Position numbers and translations under genes: made by a program | Notes under the pieces: model-generated | Told to the model about the DNA's origin: nothing | Databases searched by the model: none | Seen by the model: the letters and a program-made list of their open reading frames with translations, nothing else | Part shown: positions 1-9,046 of the stretch, in pieces | Numbering within the stretch: position 1 is the stretch's first letter | Layout of the letters: each line of letters opens with the position of its first letter | DNA from: Solirubrobacter sp963848475 | GTDB lineage: Bacteria > Actinomycetota > Thermoleophilia > Solirubrobacterales > Solirubrobacteraceae | Length of the DNA stretch: 64,000 bases | Assembly (NCBI GenBank): GCA_963848475.1 | Contig: CAWKDW010000014.1 | Span: 620,001 to 684,000 of the forward strand | Direction: 5' to 3'

Positions 1-2184
1 CATCCGCCGGTCGTGCCGGCCCAGACGATTGCGCGGGAGCGGTTGTTCGAGCGGCTACGTGACGGGCGCGACCGGCGATTGAGCCTGGTGGCGTGCCCGG
101 CCGGCTTCGGCAAGTCGACGCTCCTGGCCGCGTGGCGGGAAGCCGAGTCGGGCGAGCGGCCCGTGGCGTGGGTAACGCTCGACGAGGGCGACAACGACGC
201 CGTCGTCCTGTGGTCGCACGTGATCAGGGCGCTCGGGCGTGCGTGCCCTGGGCTCTCGGACAAGGCGCTGCTGGCGACGGTCCCGGTTGCGCCGCTGCTT
301 GAAATCGTGCTGCCGAGACTCGTGAACGAGCTCGTCGAGCAGGGCGAGATGGTGCTCATTCTCGACGACTTCCACCGCCTGTCGAGTGGGTCGGTGCGCG
401 CAAGCGTCGCCTGGTTCGTCGACCATCTGCCTGCGTCGTTCCAGCTCGTTCTCGCGAGTCGGATGGACCCGGCGCTGCCACTGGGAGCGTTGCGGGCGCA
501 CGGGGAGTTGCTGGAGTTGCGCGCGGACGAGTTGCGCTTCACGGGTGCCGAGGCGGCGGAGTTCCTCAACGGCCGCCTCGGTCTGAGGCTCGATCCGGCC
601 GATGTCGAGCTGCTGGTCGCACGGACCGAGGGTTGGCCCGCCGGGCTGTACCTGGCGGCTCTTTCGCTCGCGGGCAAGACGGACAAGCACGCGCTCGTCA
701 GGGCGTTTGACGGCACCAGCGCGCATGTCGTCGACTTCCTCGCCGGCGAGGTGCTCGCCGGCTATGAGCCAGAGCTGCAGAACTTCATGCTGCGAACATC
801 GGTGCTCGAGCGGTTGTGTGCGGAGCTCTGCGACGAGGTCCTCGAACAGAACACGTCAGCCGCCGCGCTGGAGTCGCTCGCGCGCTCGAACCTCTTCCTC
901 GTGCCGCTCGACGGCCGCCAGGGCTGGTTCCGCTTCCACCACCTGTTCGCCCAGATCCTTCGCGTCGAGCTGGAGCGGCGCGAGCCGGAGCGCGTCCCCG
1001 AGCTCAACCGCCGCGCATATGAGTGGCATCGCCGCTCTGGCACGACCGACGAAGCGATCCATCACGCGCTCGCCGCGCGCTTGTTCGACGACGCCGGCCG
1101 GCTGATCGCCGAGAGATGGGTCAACTACGCCAATTCCGGCCGGACGACCTCGGTCCTCGACTGGCTGGCGCGGTTCCCAGACGACGCGCTCGGGGCCGAC
1201 CGGCGGCTGCTGCTGGTCAAGGCGTGGCTCCTCGCCCTGAGCGGGCGCGAGCACGAGATGCGCAGCGTCGTGTCGGAGGTGCGTGCACTCGGCGGGCTCG
1301 ACGACGGGCCCCTGCCGGACGGCATGGTGTCTCTGGAGTCGAGCTTGTCGGTGCTGAGCGCGACGTTCGCGTGGGGCGACGTCGGCGCGGTGCTCGAGCA
1401 CGGAACCCGGTCGGCGGCGCTCGAAGGCCGGGACTCGCCGTGGTACCCGGTGCTCACGTGGGCGCTCGGCTGGGCCTACTACTGCAACGACGACCTCGAC
1501 CACGCCGAGCGGTTGCTCGAGGAGACCGTCGCGCTGGCGCCCCGCTCGGAGCAGTGGATCGTCGCCGTCGCATCGATCGCGGACCTGTCGTTGATCGCCG
1601 GCATGCGCGGGCGGCGACAGGAGCAGGCGCGGCTGGCCGAGAAGGCCGTCGACGTGGCGCGGGAGCGCGGGCTGCTCGACTCCGTCGAGGTGGGGGAAGT
1701 GCACACGGCACGCGGCGTCGCGCTGGCCGCCGCTGGGCACGCGGAGCGGGCGCTGCCCGAGCTGGAGCAGGGCGTCCTGCTTCGCCGGTTGTGGGCGCAG
1801 CCGCTCGATCTCGTCGACGGGCTGGTCGCACTCGCCCCGGTCGCCGCCGCGATCGGCGATCGCGCGCGCGCCGCCGAGCTCTTCGACGAGGCAGAGCGGA
1901 TCCTCGCCGGCTGCCCCAACCCCGGCGCCCTCCCCGGCCGGCTCGCAGCGGCCAGGCGGACGGCCCGACTCGGCGCACTCCCGACCGGCCTCGAGCTGAC
2001 CGATCGCGAGCTACAGGTGCTGCGGCTGCTGGGCGGCGGCAGCTCGGAGCGCGAGATCGGGCGGGAGCTCTTCCTCTCCTTCAACACAGTGCACAGCCAC
2101 GTGAAGTCGATCTACCGCAAGCTCGGGGTCTCCTCGCGCGCGGACGCGCTCGCCCGGGCGAGCGAGCAGCAACTGCTCACCTAG
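1..2184 (+). CDS. MalT-like LuxR-family ATP-dependent transcriptional regulator (5' incomplete)
   Basis: The reading frame is open from base 1, so the true start lies before the window; the first internal GTG is at 13. Counting from that GTG, a Walker A motif (CPAGFGKST) is at residues 28-36 and a Walker B-like VLILDDFH near 114. A long helical TPR-like region follows, and a LuxR helix-turn-helix closes the protein (LTDREL...KLGV, about 662-706). MalT-type proteins bind ATP and an inducer and then activate promoters through the C-terminal helix-turn-helix. The two hydrolases and the MBL-fold gene start just downstream on the same strand and are natural candidate targets. The inducer cannot be inferred. 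Only a short N-terminal piece should be missing. Confidence 0.9.
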   Translation, partial: HPPVVPAQTIARERLFERLRDGRDRRLSLVACPAGFGKSTLLAAWREAESGERPVAWVTLDEGDNDAVVLWSHVIRALGRACPGLSDKALLATVPVAPLLEIVLPRLVNELVEQGEMVLILDDFHRLSSGSVRASVAWFVDHLPASFQLVLASRMDPALPLGALRAHGELLELRADELRFTGAEAAEFLNGRLGLRLDPADVELLVARTEGWPAGLYLAALSLAGKTDKHALVRAFDGTSAHVVDFLAGEVLAGYEPELQNFMLRTSVLERLCAELCDEVLEQNTSAAALESLARSNLFLVPLDGRQGWFRFHHLFAQILRVELERREPERVPELNRRAYEWHRRSGTTDEAIHHALAARLFDDAGRLIAERWVNYANSGRTTSVLDWLARFPDDALGADRRLLLVKAWLLALSGREHEMRSVVSEVRALGGLDDGPLPDGMVSLESSLSVLSATFAWGDVGAVLEHGTRSAALEGRDSPWYPVLTWALGWAYYCNDDLDHAERLLEETVALAPRSEQWIVAVASIADLSLIAGMRGRRQEQARLAEKAVDVARERGLLDSVEVGEVHTARGVALAAAGHAERALPELEQGVLLRRLWAQPLDLVDGLVALAPVAAAIGDRARAAELFDEAERILAGCPNPGALPGRLAAARRTARLGALPTGLELTDRELQVLRLLGGGSSEREIGRELFLSFNTVHSHVKSIYRKLGVSSRADALARASEQQLLT

Positions 2185-2199
2185 GTGAAATCCGTCCGA

Positions 2200-2220
2200 G
2201 GTGGTGACAGGTCACCCACC
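2200..2220 (+). terminator. Imperfect hairpin after the LuxR regulator
   Basis: GGTGGTGAC and GTCACCCACC pair with one bulge around a 2-nt loop, 16 bases after the regulator stop. A 12-bp perfect palindrome (TCACCTAGGTGA, 2177-2188) overlaps the stop codon itself. There is no T-run. This could be a weak terminator or an operator between regulator and hydrolases. Confidence 0.35.
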
Positions 2221-2239
2221 GCCGCAGGAATCTGCGCCC

Positions 2240-2464
2240 ATGGACGGAGCATGCTCGCGGTACGGGATCGTGATCCGGGGTGAGGTCGGCGAGCCCTTCG
2301 CCCTGCTGTTCGAGGGCATGCGCCTGGAGCGCGACCGCGGCACGACCCTCATCACCGGCGCCGTGCTCGACCAGGCCCACCTGCACGGGCTGATCGCACG
2401 GGTGCAGGAGCTCGGACTCGAGCTCATGTCGGTCAACCCGCTAAGCGAGCACCAGGAGGGCGCG
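2240..2464 (+). CDS. Small conserved domain in frame with the downstream hydrolase
   Basis: From ATG 2240 the frame encodes about 75 residues (RYGIVIRGEV... LHGLIARVQELGLELMSV) and runs into the hydrolase without a stop codon. It resembles a short actinobacterial protein type of unknown function usually seen as a separate small protein (from memory, not searched). The hydrolase has its own Shine-Dalgarno and ATG at 2465, so this may be either an N-terminal extension or a small protein whose stop codon has been lost. A GTG at 2201 is an alternative start. No function is assigned. Confidence 0.5.
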
Positions 2465-3331
2465 ATGGGCATCGTGACGACGCGCGACGGCGCGGAGATC
2501 TTCTACAAGGACTGGGGCAGCGGCGCGCCGGTGGTGCTCAGTCATGGCTGGCCGCTGAACTCCGACAGCTGGGAAGCGCAGGCGCTGTTCCTGGCGGAGA
2601 ACGGCTATCGCTGCGTCGCCCCTGACCGCCGCGGGCACGGACGCTCGACCCAGACCTGGGACGGCAACGAGATGGACACCTACGCCGACGACCTCGCGGC
2701 GGTGATCGAGGCGCTCGATCTGCGCGGCGTCACGCTGATCGGCTTCTCCACCGGCGGCGGCGAGGTCGCCCGCTACATCGGCCGGCACGGTACCGACCGG
2801 GTCGCGGCGGCGGTCCTCGTCTCCGCTGTGCCTCCGTTCATGCTCAAGACCGGCGACAACCCCGGCGGGGTGCCGATCGAGGTGTTCGACGGGATCCGCG
2901 CCGGCTCCGTCGCCGACCGGTCGCAGCTCTACCGCGAGCTCGCCGACGGACCCTTCTTCGGCCACAACCGTCCCGGCGCAAACGTCTCGCGGGGCATCCG
3001 CGACGCGTTCTGGCGCCAGGGCTTGCAGGCCGGCCACCGCAACGCGCTCGAGTGCATCGCCGCGTTCTCGGCGACCGACTTCCGGCCCGATCTCGCCCGC
3101 TTCGACGTCCCGACGCTGGTGATCCACGGCGACGACGACCAGGTCGTGCCGTTCAGCGTCGGCGGCCAGGCATCGGCGGCGATGATCGAGGGCGCGCAGC
3201 TGAAGGTGTACCGCGCCGCGCCGCACGGCATCACCGACACCCACAAGCGGCAACTCGGCGCGGACCTGCTCGAGTTCCTGAACGCCACGACCGAAAGGGC
3301 GACCGATGACTCCCGCCACCTCCACGCCTGA
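2465..3331 (+). CDS. Alpha/beta hydrolase (non-heme chloroperoxidase/arylesterase type)
   Basis: 288 aa from ATG 2465, chosen because AGGAGG sits 5 bases upstream and the protein then begins where the family normally does (MGIVTTRDGAEIFYKDWG). It shows the oxyanion HGWPL, the nucleophile elbow GFSTGG, the acid in HGDDDQVVPF and the histidine in APHGITD, so the Ser-Asp-His triad is complete. The family hydrolyses esters and can act as a cofactor-free perhydrolase; the substrate is not evident. The next hydrolase starts inside its 3' end (26-bp overlap), which implies translational coupling. The frame continues upstream into a separate small domain (2240-2464). Confidence 0.88.
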   Translation: MGIVTTRDGAEIFYKDWGSGAPVVLSHGWPLNSDSWEAQALFLAENGYRCVAPDRRGHGRSTQTWDGNEMDTYADDLAAVIEALDLRGVTLIGFSTGGGEVARYIGRHGTDRVAAAVLVSAVPPFMLKTGDNPGGVPIEVFDGIRAGSVADRSQLYRELADGPFFGHNRPGANVSRGIRDAFWRQGLQAGHRNALECIAAFSATDFRPDLARFDVPTLVIHGDDDQVVPFSVGGQASAAMIEGAQLKVYRAAPHGITDTHKRQLGADLLEFLNATTERATDDSRHLHA

Positions 3332-4127
3332 CACCATCGTCCTCGTCCACGGCTTCTGGGTCACGCCGCGCAGTTGGGAGCAGTGGGTCGAGCACTATGA
3401 GGCGAAGGGCTTCAACGTCCTGGCGCCCGCGTATCCCGGCTTCGAGGTTGAGGTCGAGGCGCTGAACGCCGACCCGACGCCGATCGAGCAGGTCACCGTC
3501 CCGCAGATCATCGAGCACCTCGAAGCGGTGATCGGCGCGCTCGACTCGCCGCCGATCATCATCGGGCACTCCGCCGGCGGCGTGTTCACCCAGGTCCTGC
3601 TCGACCATGGCTTCGGCGCCGCCGGCGTGGCGATCAACTCGGCTCCGACCGAGGGCGTCAAGCGGGTGCCGCTGTCGCAGGTCAGAGCGACGTTCCCGGT
3701 GCTCAAGAACCCGGCCAACCGCCACCGCGCCGTCGGCTTCACGTTCGAGCAGTGGCACTACGCGTTCGCCAACACGTTCAGCGAAGAGGAGTCGCGCAGG
3801 CTCTACGAGCGCTATCACATCCCGGCATCCGGCTCGATCTTCTGGGGCAGCGCGCTCGCCAACATCCACCCGGGCAAGGACGACTCCTGGGTGGACTACT
3901 CCAACGACGCGCGCGCGCCGCTGCTGTTCATCTCCGGCAGTGAGGACCACCTCATGCCGCCCAAGCTCCAGCAGTCCAACGCAAGGCATTACAAGTCCGA
4001 CACGGTCACCGAGGTCACGGAGTTCGACGGCCCGCACCTGCTGCCGGCCGACCCGGGGTGGAAGACCGTCGCCGACTACGCCCTCTCCTGGGCGCTCGAG
4101 CACGCGGTGCAGCCGAGCAGGACATGA
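3306..4127 (+). CDS. Alpha/beta hydrolase
   Basis: 273 aa starting at ATG 3306 inside the end of the preceding hydrolase. It begins with a typical strand-turn (IVLVHGFW) and has the nucleophile elbow GHSAGG, an acid in GSEDHLMPP and the histidine in DGPHLLPADPG. It is a cytoplasmic hydrolase of the broad alpha/beta family with no predictive substrate motif. Its stop overlaps the next start as ATGA (4124-4127). Together with the MBL-fold gene and the hydrolase before it, it forms a coupled operon downstream of the LuxR regulator. Confidence 0.87.
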   Translation: MTPATSTPDTIVLVHGFWVTPRSWEQWVEHYEAKGFNVLAPAYPGFEVEVEALNADPTPIEQVTVPQIIEHLEAVIGALDSPPIIIGHSAGGVFTQVLLDHGFGAAGVAINSAPTEGVKRVPLSQVRATFPVLKNPANRHRAVGFTFEQWHYAFANTFSEEESRRLYERYHIPASGSIFWGSALANIHPGKDDSWVDYSNDARAPLLFISGSEDHLMPPKLQQSNARHYKSDTVTEVTEFDGPHLLPADPGWKTVADYALSWALEHAVQPSRT

Positions 4128-4957
4128 AGGGCGTCCGGCTCACCCACATCGGCGGGCCGACCGTCCTCATCGAGGTCGGTGGCTGGCGGCTGCTGACCGA
4201 CCCGACGTTCGACGCCCCTGGTCGCAGGTACGCCTTCGGCTGGGGCGCGGCGTCGCGCAAACTCACCGCGCCGGCTATCGATCCCGCCGACCTCGGCCGG
4301 ATCGACGCGGTACTGCTGACCCACGAGCACCACGACGACAACCTCGATGCCGCCGGGCGAGCGCTGCTGCCGTCGGCCGGCGCTGTCGTGACCACCGTCT
4401 CCGGCGCGCAGCGACTGGGCGGCTCCGCGCGCGGCCTGCGCGACTGGGCGACGACGCGCCTGTCGGCGCCGGGACGGCCGGACCTCGAAGTCACGGCGAC
4501 GCCGTGCCGTCACGGGCCCGCGCACGTCCACTTCATCATCGGCGACGTCATCGGCTTCGCGCTGCGGTGGGACGGCCAGGAGCACGGCGCACTCTGGATC
4601 TCCGGCGACACCGTCCTCTACGACGGGGTGCGTGAGGTTGCCGGCCGGCTGCAGGTCGACACCGCCTTGCTGCACCTCGGCGCGGTGAGGTTTCCGGTCA
4701 CCGGGCCCGTCCGCTACACGATGGCCGCGCGCGACGCGATCGAACTGTGCAAGCTCATCCGGCCGCGTACGGTGGTCCCGATCCACTACGAGGGCTGGAA
4801 GCACTTCACGGAAGGCCGCGACGAGATCGAGCGTGCGTTCGGCGACGCGCCCGAAGTGTTCCGGCAGAGCGTGCGTTGGCTTCCGATCGGCGTCAGCGTC
4901 GACCTCGATGGGCCGGCGCCTGCAGCAGCACGAGCACCGCACGTGCGTCGTTCGTGA
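4124..4957 (+). CDS. MBL-fold (UlaG-like) metal-dependent hydrolase
   Basis: 277 aa from ATG 4124, which overlaps the previous stop by 4 bases. The metal-binding motif reads THEHHDDNLD, followed by CRHGPAHVHF, SGDTVLYD and a late PIHYEGW, the order expected in beta-lactamase-fold hydrolases related to UlaG-type lactonases. The protein is soluble, without a signal peptide. It is the last intact gene of the hydrolase operon. The substrate is unknown; an acyl-lactone or phosphodiester would fit the family. Confidence 0.85.
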   Translation: MKGVRLTHIGGPTVLIEVGGWRLLTDPTFDAPGRRYAFGWGAASRKLTAPAIDPADLGRIDAVLLTHEHHDDNLDAAGRALLPSAGAVVTTVSGAQRLGGSARGLRDWATTRLSAPGRPDLEVTATPCRHGPAHVHFIIGDVIGFALRWDGQEHGALWISGDTVLYDGVREVAGRLQVDTALLHLGAVRFPVTGPVRYTMAARDAIELCKLIRPRTVVPIHYEGWKHFTEGRDEIERAFGDAPEVFRQSVRWLPIGVSVDLDGPAPAAARAPHVRRS

Positions 4958-5063
4958 GTTGCTGGGCAGCGGCGCGCTGCTCTTGGACGCCGGACCTGGC
5001 AGCACTTCGCCCGTCACGTGACGTACGCCGATGGATCTCGTGGGACCTAGGGTCCGGGCGCGT

Positions 5064-5372
5064 TTCGTCCACAAGGAGGCGGTGGGCGCCGGAGCTGCGC
5101 TCGTGTTCGTCGACTACCGCCGTTCGCCCGAGGCGAGGTATCCGTCGGCGATCGAGGATGCGTTCGCGGCGCTTGAGTGGATCGCCGCCGGAGGCGCCGC
5201 CCGCGGCCTGTCCCGCGCACGGGTGGCTGTGGCCTGCCAGGTCTTGTTCCATCTCGTCACCGATGCGGCGTTCGATACCGCCTCGCTCAGGAGCCGCCTC
5301 GGAGTGGGAGCCCTATCCCGTCATGGGCGAAGCGCCGACCCGGGGCCTCCTGATGCGACGGGTGTAGCGTGA
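5064..5372 (+). pseudogene. Remnant of a hormone-sensitive-lipase-type esterase (internal deletion)
   Basis: The frame encodes GAALVFVDYRRSPEARYPSA followed by IEDAFAALEWIA, a clear alpha/beta hydrolase-3 (HSL) core segment. It then goes from RVAVA directly to CQVLFHLVTDAAFDTAS. In the family these blocks are separated by the GDSAGG nucleophile elbow and about 20 residues, so the catalytic serine has been deleted in frame. The upstream HGGG oxyanion segment and the downstream Asp/His are missing too. It is a non-functional relic between the hydrolase operon and the next regulator. Confidence 0.7.
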
Positions 5373-5406
5373 CGACCGACCCGTCCTCTCGGCACGAGCT
5401 GGACAT

Positions 5407-7107
5407 ATGCTGGTTGCTGTGACGCCGGTTGTCGATGCGCTGGAACGGGCTCGCAACTCGTATGCGGGCCGCGCGTGGATGGACGCGTACGAAGCCATGT
5501 CGGAGGCGGGGCGCGACGGGCCGCTCCAGGCGGAGGACCTCGAGCGTCTGGCGATTGCGGCGTACATGGTCGGCAAGGAAGCGGAGTACCTGAGTGTGCT
5601 CGAGCGCGCGCACCGGTCGTATGTCGAGGCGGGAATGGAGCAGGGCGCGTTCCGCTGCGCCTATTGGGTCGGTATCAATCTCGCGCGGCGTGGCGACCTC
5701 GGTCAGGCGAATGGCTGGCTGGCGCGCGCGCAGCGTCTCGCCGATCGGCGGGCCGGCGAATGTGCGGAGACCGGCTACATGCTCCTACCGCTCGTCTTCG
5801 AGCACGAGTCGAGCGGTGACTGGGACGCCGCAGCCGCCACGGCCGCCGAGGCCAGATCATGCGGCGAGCGCTTCCGGGACGCGGACCTGTACGCCCTCGC
5901 TGGGCACGAGGAGGGGCACGTCGACGTCCGCCGGGGCAGGATCGCGGACGGGCTGCGGCTGCTCGACGAGGCGATGGTGGCCGCCAGCGGCGGAGAGCTG
6001 TCGCCGATCGTCACCGGGATCGTCTACTGCGGCGTGATCCTGGCGTGCCAGGAGGTGCACGACGTGCGTCGCGCCCAGGAGTGGACCGCGATCCTCACCG
6101 CGTGGTGCGACGAGCAGTCCGAGATGGTGGCGTTCACCGGCCGCTGCCGGATCCATCGGGCCGAGATCCTGCAGTTCCGCGGCGAGTGGACCGAGGCGCT
6201 GGCAGAGGCACGGCGGGCGACCAGGCGCAGCCTCCAGGCCGAGAGCGAGTCCGCGGCGGGCGAGGCGTGCTATCGGGAGGGAGAGGTCCACCGGCTTCGG
6301 GGGGACCTCGGTCGCGCGGAGCGCAGCTACCGCAAGGCCAGCGGGTACGGTCGCGAACCGCAGCCCGGGCTGGCGCTCCTGCGGCTGGCCGAGGGCCGGA
6401 CCGACGCGGCGGCGGCGGCGATCGCGCGGCTGGTCGCCGAGACGGACGAGCCGGGCCGCCGCGCCGGCGTCCTGCCGGCCTACGTGGAGATCATGCTCGC
6501 GTGCGGTGACGTGCCGGCCGCGCGCGTCGCGAGCACCGAGCTCGACCGCGTCGCCGGTGACTTCGGGACCGGCGGGCTCTCGGCGACGGCCCAGCTCACA
6601 CGTGGCGCGGTGCTGCTCGCCGCGGGCGACAGCCCCGCGGCATTGCGCGAGCTGCGCGCGGCGCTGCGGACGTGGCTGGAGCTGGGAGCGCCGTACCAGG
6701 CCGCTCGAGCGCGCGAGCTGATCGGACTTGCCTGCCGGGCGCTGGGCGACACGGACACGGCGATGCTCGAGCTCGAGGCTGCGCGTGCGGCGTTCGCGCG
6801 CGTCGGCGCGCGCATCGACCTCGAGCGCGCGGACGCGCATGTCACGGCCGCCGCGCCGCGCGATCGCCATGGGCTCACCGCGCGCGAGCTCGAGGTGCTG
6901 CGGCTCGTCGCCGCCGGCAAGAGCAACCGCGACATCGCCGGGGCGCTGGTCATCAGCGAGCACACCGTCGCCCGCCATCTCCAGAACATCTTCGCCAAGC
7001 TCGGCGTCGGATCGCGCACCGCCGCCGGCGCCTTCGCGTTCGCGCACGGTCTGACGGACGCGCAGGCTGGTGAAAACCAACCACGCGGATCCGGCGCCGA
7101 TTGGTGA
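5407..7107 (+). CDS. TPR-rich LuxR-family transcriptional regulator (no ATPase domain)
   Basis: 566 aa from ATG 5407 (a GTG at 5419 is possible). Almost the whole protein is alanine/arginine/leucine-rich helical repeats of TPR type, ending in a LuxR helix-turn-helix (LTARELEVLRLV... KLGVGS, about residues 490-534). Unlike the other large regulators here it has no P-loop, so it corresponds to only the sensor and DNA-binding part of a LAL protein. A hydrolase and a methyltransferase follow on the same strand and are plausible targets. Confidence 0.87.
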   Translation: MLVAVTPVVDALERARNSYAGRAWMDAYEAMSEAGRDGPLQAEDLERLAIAAYMVGKEAEYLSVLERAHRSYVEAGMEQGAFRCAYWVGINLARRGDLGQANGWLARAQRLADRRAGECAETGYMLLPLVFEHESSGDWDAAAATAAEARSCGERFRDADLYALAGHEEGHVDVRRGRIADGLRLLDEAMVAASGGELSPIVTGIVYCGVILACQEVHDVRRAQEWTAILTAWCDEQSEMVAFTGRCRIHRAEILQFRGEWTEALAEARRATRRSLQAESESAAGEACYREGEVHRLRGDLGRAERSYRKASGYGREPQPGLALLRLAEGRTDAAAAAIARLVAETDEPGRRAGVLPAYVEIMLACGDVPAARVASTELDRVAGDFGTGGLSATAQLTRGAVLLAAGDSPAALRELRAALRTWLELGAPYQAARARELIGLACRALGDTDTAMLELEAARAAFARVGARIDLERADAHVTAAAPRDRHGLTARELEVLRLVAAGKSNRDIAGALVISEHTVARHLQNIFAKLGVGSRTAAGAFAFAHGLTDAQAGENQPRGSGADW

Positions 7108-7115
7108 ATCCGGGC

Positions 7116-7133
7116 GATGCGCCCGGGCGCATC
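7116..7133. promoter_or_regulatory. Perfect 18-bp palindrome
   Basis: GATGCGCCC followed directly by GGGCGCATC, 8 bases after the regulator stop and about 60 bases before the hydrolase start. A TANNNT box (TAGCGT, 7140-7145) lies just downstream. It can be a terminator hairpin without a U-tract or an operator overlapping the hydrolase promoter; symmetry without a loop favours protein binding. Confidence 0.45.
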
Positions 7134-7175
7134 CCGCCATAGCGTCAACGGAAGACGATGACGCGAGGTAAGAAC

Positions 7176-8139
7176 ATGGAGACGCAGCAGACAGCGGTCC
7201 ACCGAGCCGCCGATGAGGCGCGCGACCCGGGGCTCCAGACGATCGGGATCGGCGCCCGCGATCGGCTTCTCGCCGGTCTCGAGGTCGAGGAGCGGCGGTA
7301 CACGCTGGCGGGCATCTCGACCGCCGTGCTGGCCGGCGGCGTTGGGAGCCCCGTCGTTCTGCTGCACGGGCCCGGCGAGTTCGCGGCAAAGTGGTGGCGC
7401 GTGCTGCCGCAACTCATGCAGCGTCACCGAGTCATCGCGCCCGACCTTCCGGCGCACGGGAGCTCCCAGACATCGGAGGAACGGATCGACGAGGCGCGCG
7501 TGCTCGCGTGGCTGGGCGAGCTGATCGACCGCGCGTGCCCGTCGCCCCCGACGCTCGTCGGGCACGTGCTCGGCGGGGCGATCGCCGCGCGCTTCGCCGT
7601 CGAGCACGGCCACCGGCTCGATCGCCTGGTGCTCGTGGACACGCTCGGACTGGCGCGCTTCCGGCCGACCCTCCGGTTCGCGGCGACCTTGATCGCCCTG
7701 CAGCTACGCCCGAACGAGCGCGCCTACGACCGGTTCATGAATCACTGTTCGGCCGATCTCCCACGCCTGCGCGAGGACATGGGCGAACGCTGGGAGCCAT
7801 ACCAGGCCTACAGCCTCGACCTCGCCCACTCGCCGAGCGCGAAGGCGACGCGGCGACTGATGCGCGACATCGGGCTGCCACTCGATCCCGCCCGACCGGC
7901 TCGCTCGCATCAGCGTCCCCACGACCCTGATCTGGGGCCGCCAGGACCAAGCCAACAACGTTCGCGTCGCGCACGCCGCAAGCGCCCGCTACCAGTGGCC
8001 GCTGCACGTCATCGAAGACTGCGGCGATGACCCCGCTCGCGATCACCCGCAGGCGTTCCTGCGCGCCCTGCGCGCGGCCACCGACGACGCCCCACCCTTC
8101 CCGGAGGCACGACATGACACCGCACCAGCTGGCAGGTAA
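7176..8139 (+). pseudogene. Alpha/beta hydrolase, frameshifted near its C-terminus
   Basis: ATG 7176 is preferred over 7158 because GAGG lies 8 bases upstream. The frame shows VVLLHGPG, a nucleophile position reading GHVLGG (valine instead of the usual serine) and a cap region up to about 7890. There the family continuation (RLARISVPTTLIWGRQDQAN, then HVIEDCGDDPARDHPQAFL) moves to the next frame and ends at TAA 8137-8139. Removing one base near 7886-7892 restores the frame. The loss of the nucleophile Ser suggests an inactive or non-catalytic homologue even if the shift is a sequencing error. The methyltransferase start lies inside its 3' end. Confidence 0.7.
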
Positions 8140-8947
8140 CGGCCAGGCCCGCACCTTGCAGGACTACGCCGGGCCTCCCCCCGAGAACTACGAGCGCTAC
8201 TTCGTACCCGCGATCGGTGCGCCGCTCGCCGCCGAGCTCGTCGCGACCGCCGCCCTGCAGTCTGGCCAACGCGTCGTCGACCTTGCTTGCGGGACCGGCG
8301 TCGTGGCGCGCTTGGCCGCTGAACGGGTCGGCCCGGACGGGGCCGTAACCGGCGTGGACGTCAACCCGGGGATGCTGGCCGTCGCTCGATCGCTCCCGAC
8401 GCACGGTGCCGCGATCGCATGGCACGAGGCCGACGCCGCGGCGAGCGGGCTTCCCGACGCGGCCTTCGACGCCGCGCTGTGCCAGCTCGGACTCCAGTTC
8501 TTCACCGACAGAGCCGGCGCCCTGCGCGAGACGCGGAGGCTGCTGGCGCCCGGCGGCCAGATCGTCGTGAACACGCCAGCGCCGTCGGCGATGTTCGAGA
8601 TCCTCGAGGACAGCCTCGCCGAACACGTCTCACCCGCCGCGGCGAACTTCGTCGCGACCGTGTTCTCGCTTTCCGAGCCTTCCGAGCTCGACCGCCTGCT
8701 CGACCACGCCGGTTTCGCCGACGTCGTCGTGAGCCGAAGCGCACGGACGCTGCACCTACCGCCGCCCGCCGAGTTCCTCTGGCAGTACGTGGCGAGCACG
8801 CCGCTGGCTCCCGCCCTCGCCGGGCTCGACGAACGGGATCGCTCGGCACTGGCACGCGATGTGGCCACTCGCTGGGAGCAATTCTGCACCGACGGCGACG
8901 CCATGGTCCTGGAACTTGAAGTCGTCATCGCGGTCGGACGACGGTGA
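8114..8947 (+). CDS. Class I SAM-dependent methyltransferase
   Basis: 277 aa from ATG 8114, with GGAGG seven bases upstream. Motif I reads VDLACGTGVVARLA at about residues 54-67, followed by the acidic motif II in VTGVDVNPGML and a post-motif region (FDAALCQLGLQFFTD) typical of UbiE/Methyltransf_11 enzymes. It transfers a methyl group from SAM to an unidentified small molecule. It overlaps the preceding frameshifted hydrolase by 26 bases, so the two were co-translated. Confidence 0.88.
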   Translation: MTPHQLAGNGQARTLQDYAGPPPENYERYFVPAIGAPLAAELVATAALQSGQRVVDLACGTGVVARLAAERVGPDGAVTGVDVNPGMLAVARSLPTHGAAIAWHEADAAASGLPDAAFDAALCQLGLQFFTDRAGALRETRRLLAPGGQIVVNTPAPSAMFEILEDSLAEHVSPAAANFVATVFSLSEPSELDRLLDHAGFADVVVSRSARTLHLPPPAEFLWQYVASTPLAPALAGLDERDRSALARDVATRWEQFCTDGDAMVLELEVVIAVGRR

Positions 8948-9046
8948 CGCCCGATCTGTGCGCGCTCGCGCCTGCCGCCGGTCCGCGACCACCACCCGCT
9001 CAGGCGACTCCGTTCCGGCGATCGTGTACGCAATCGCTACGAGTGT

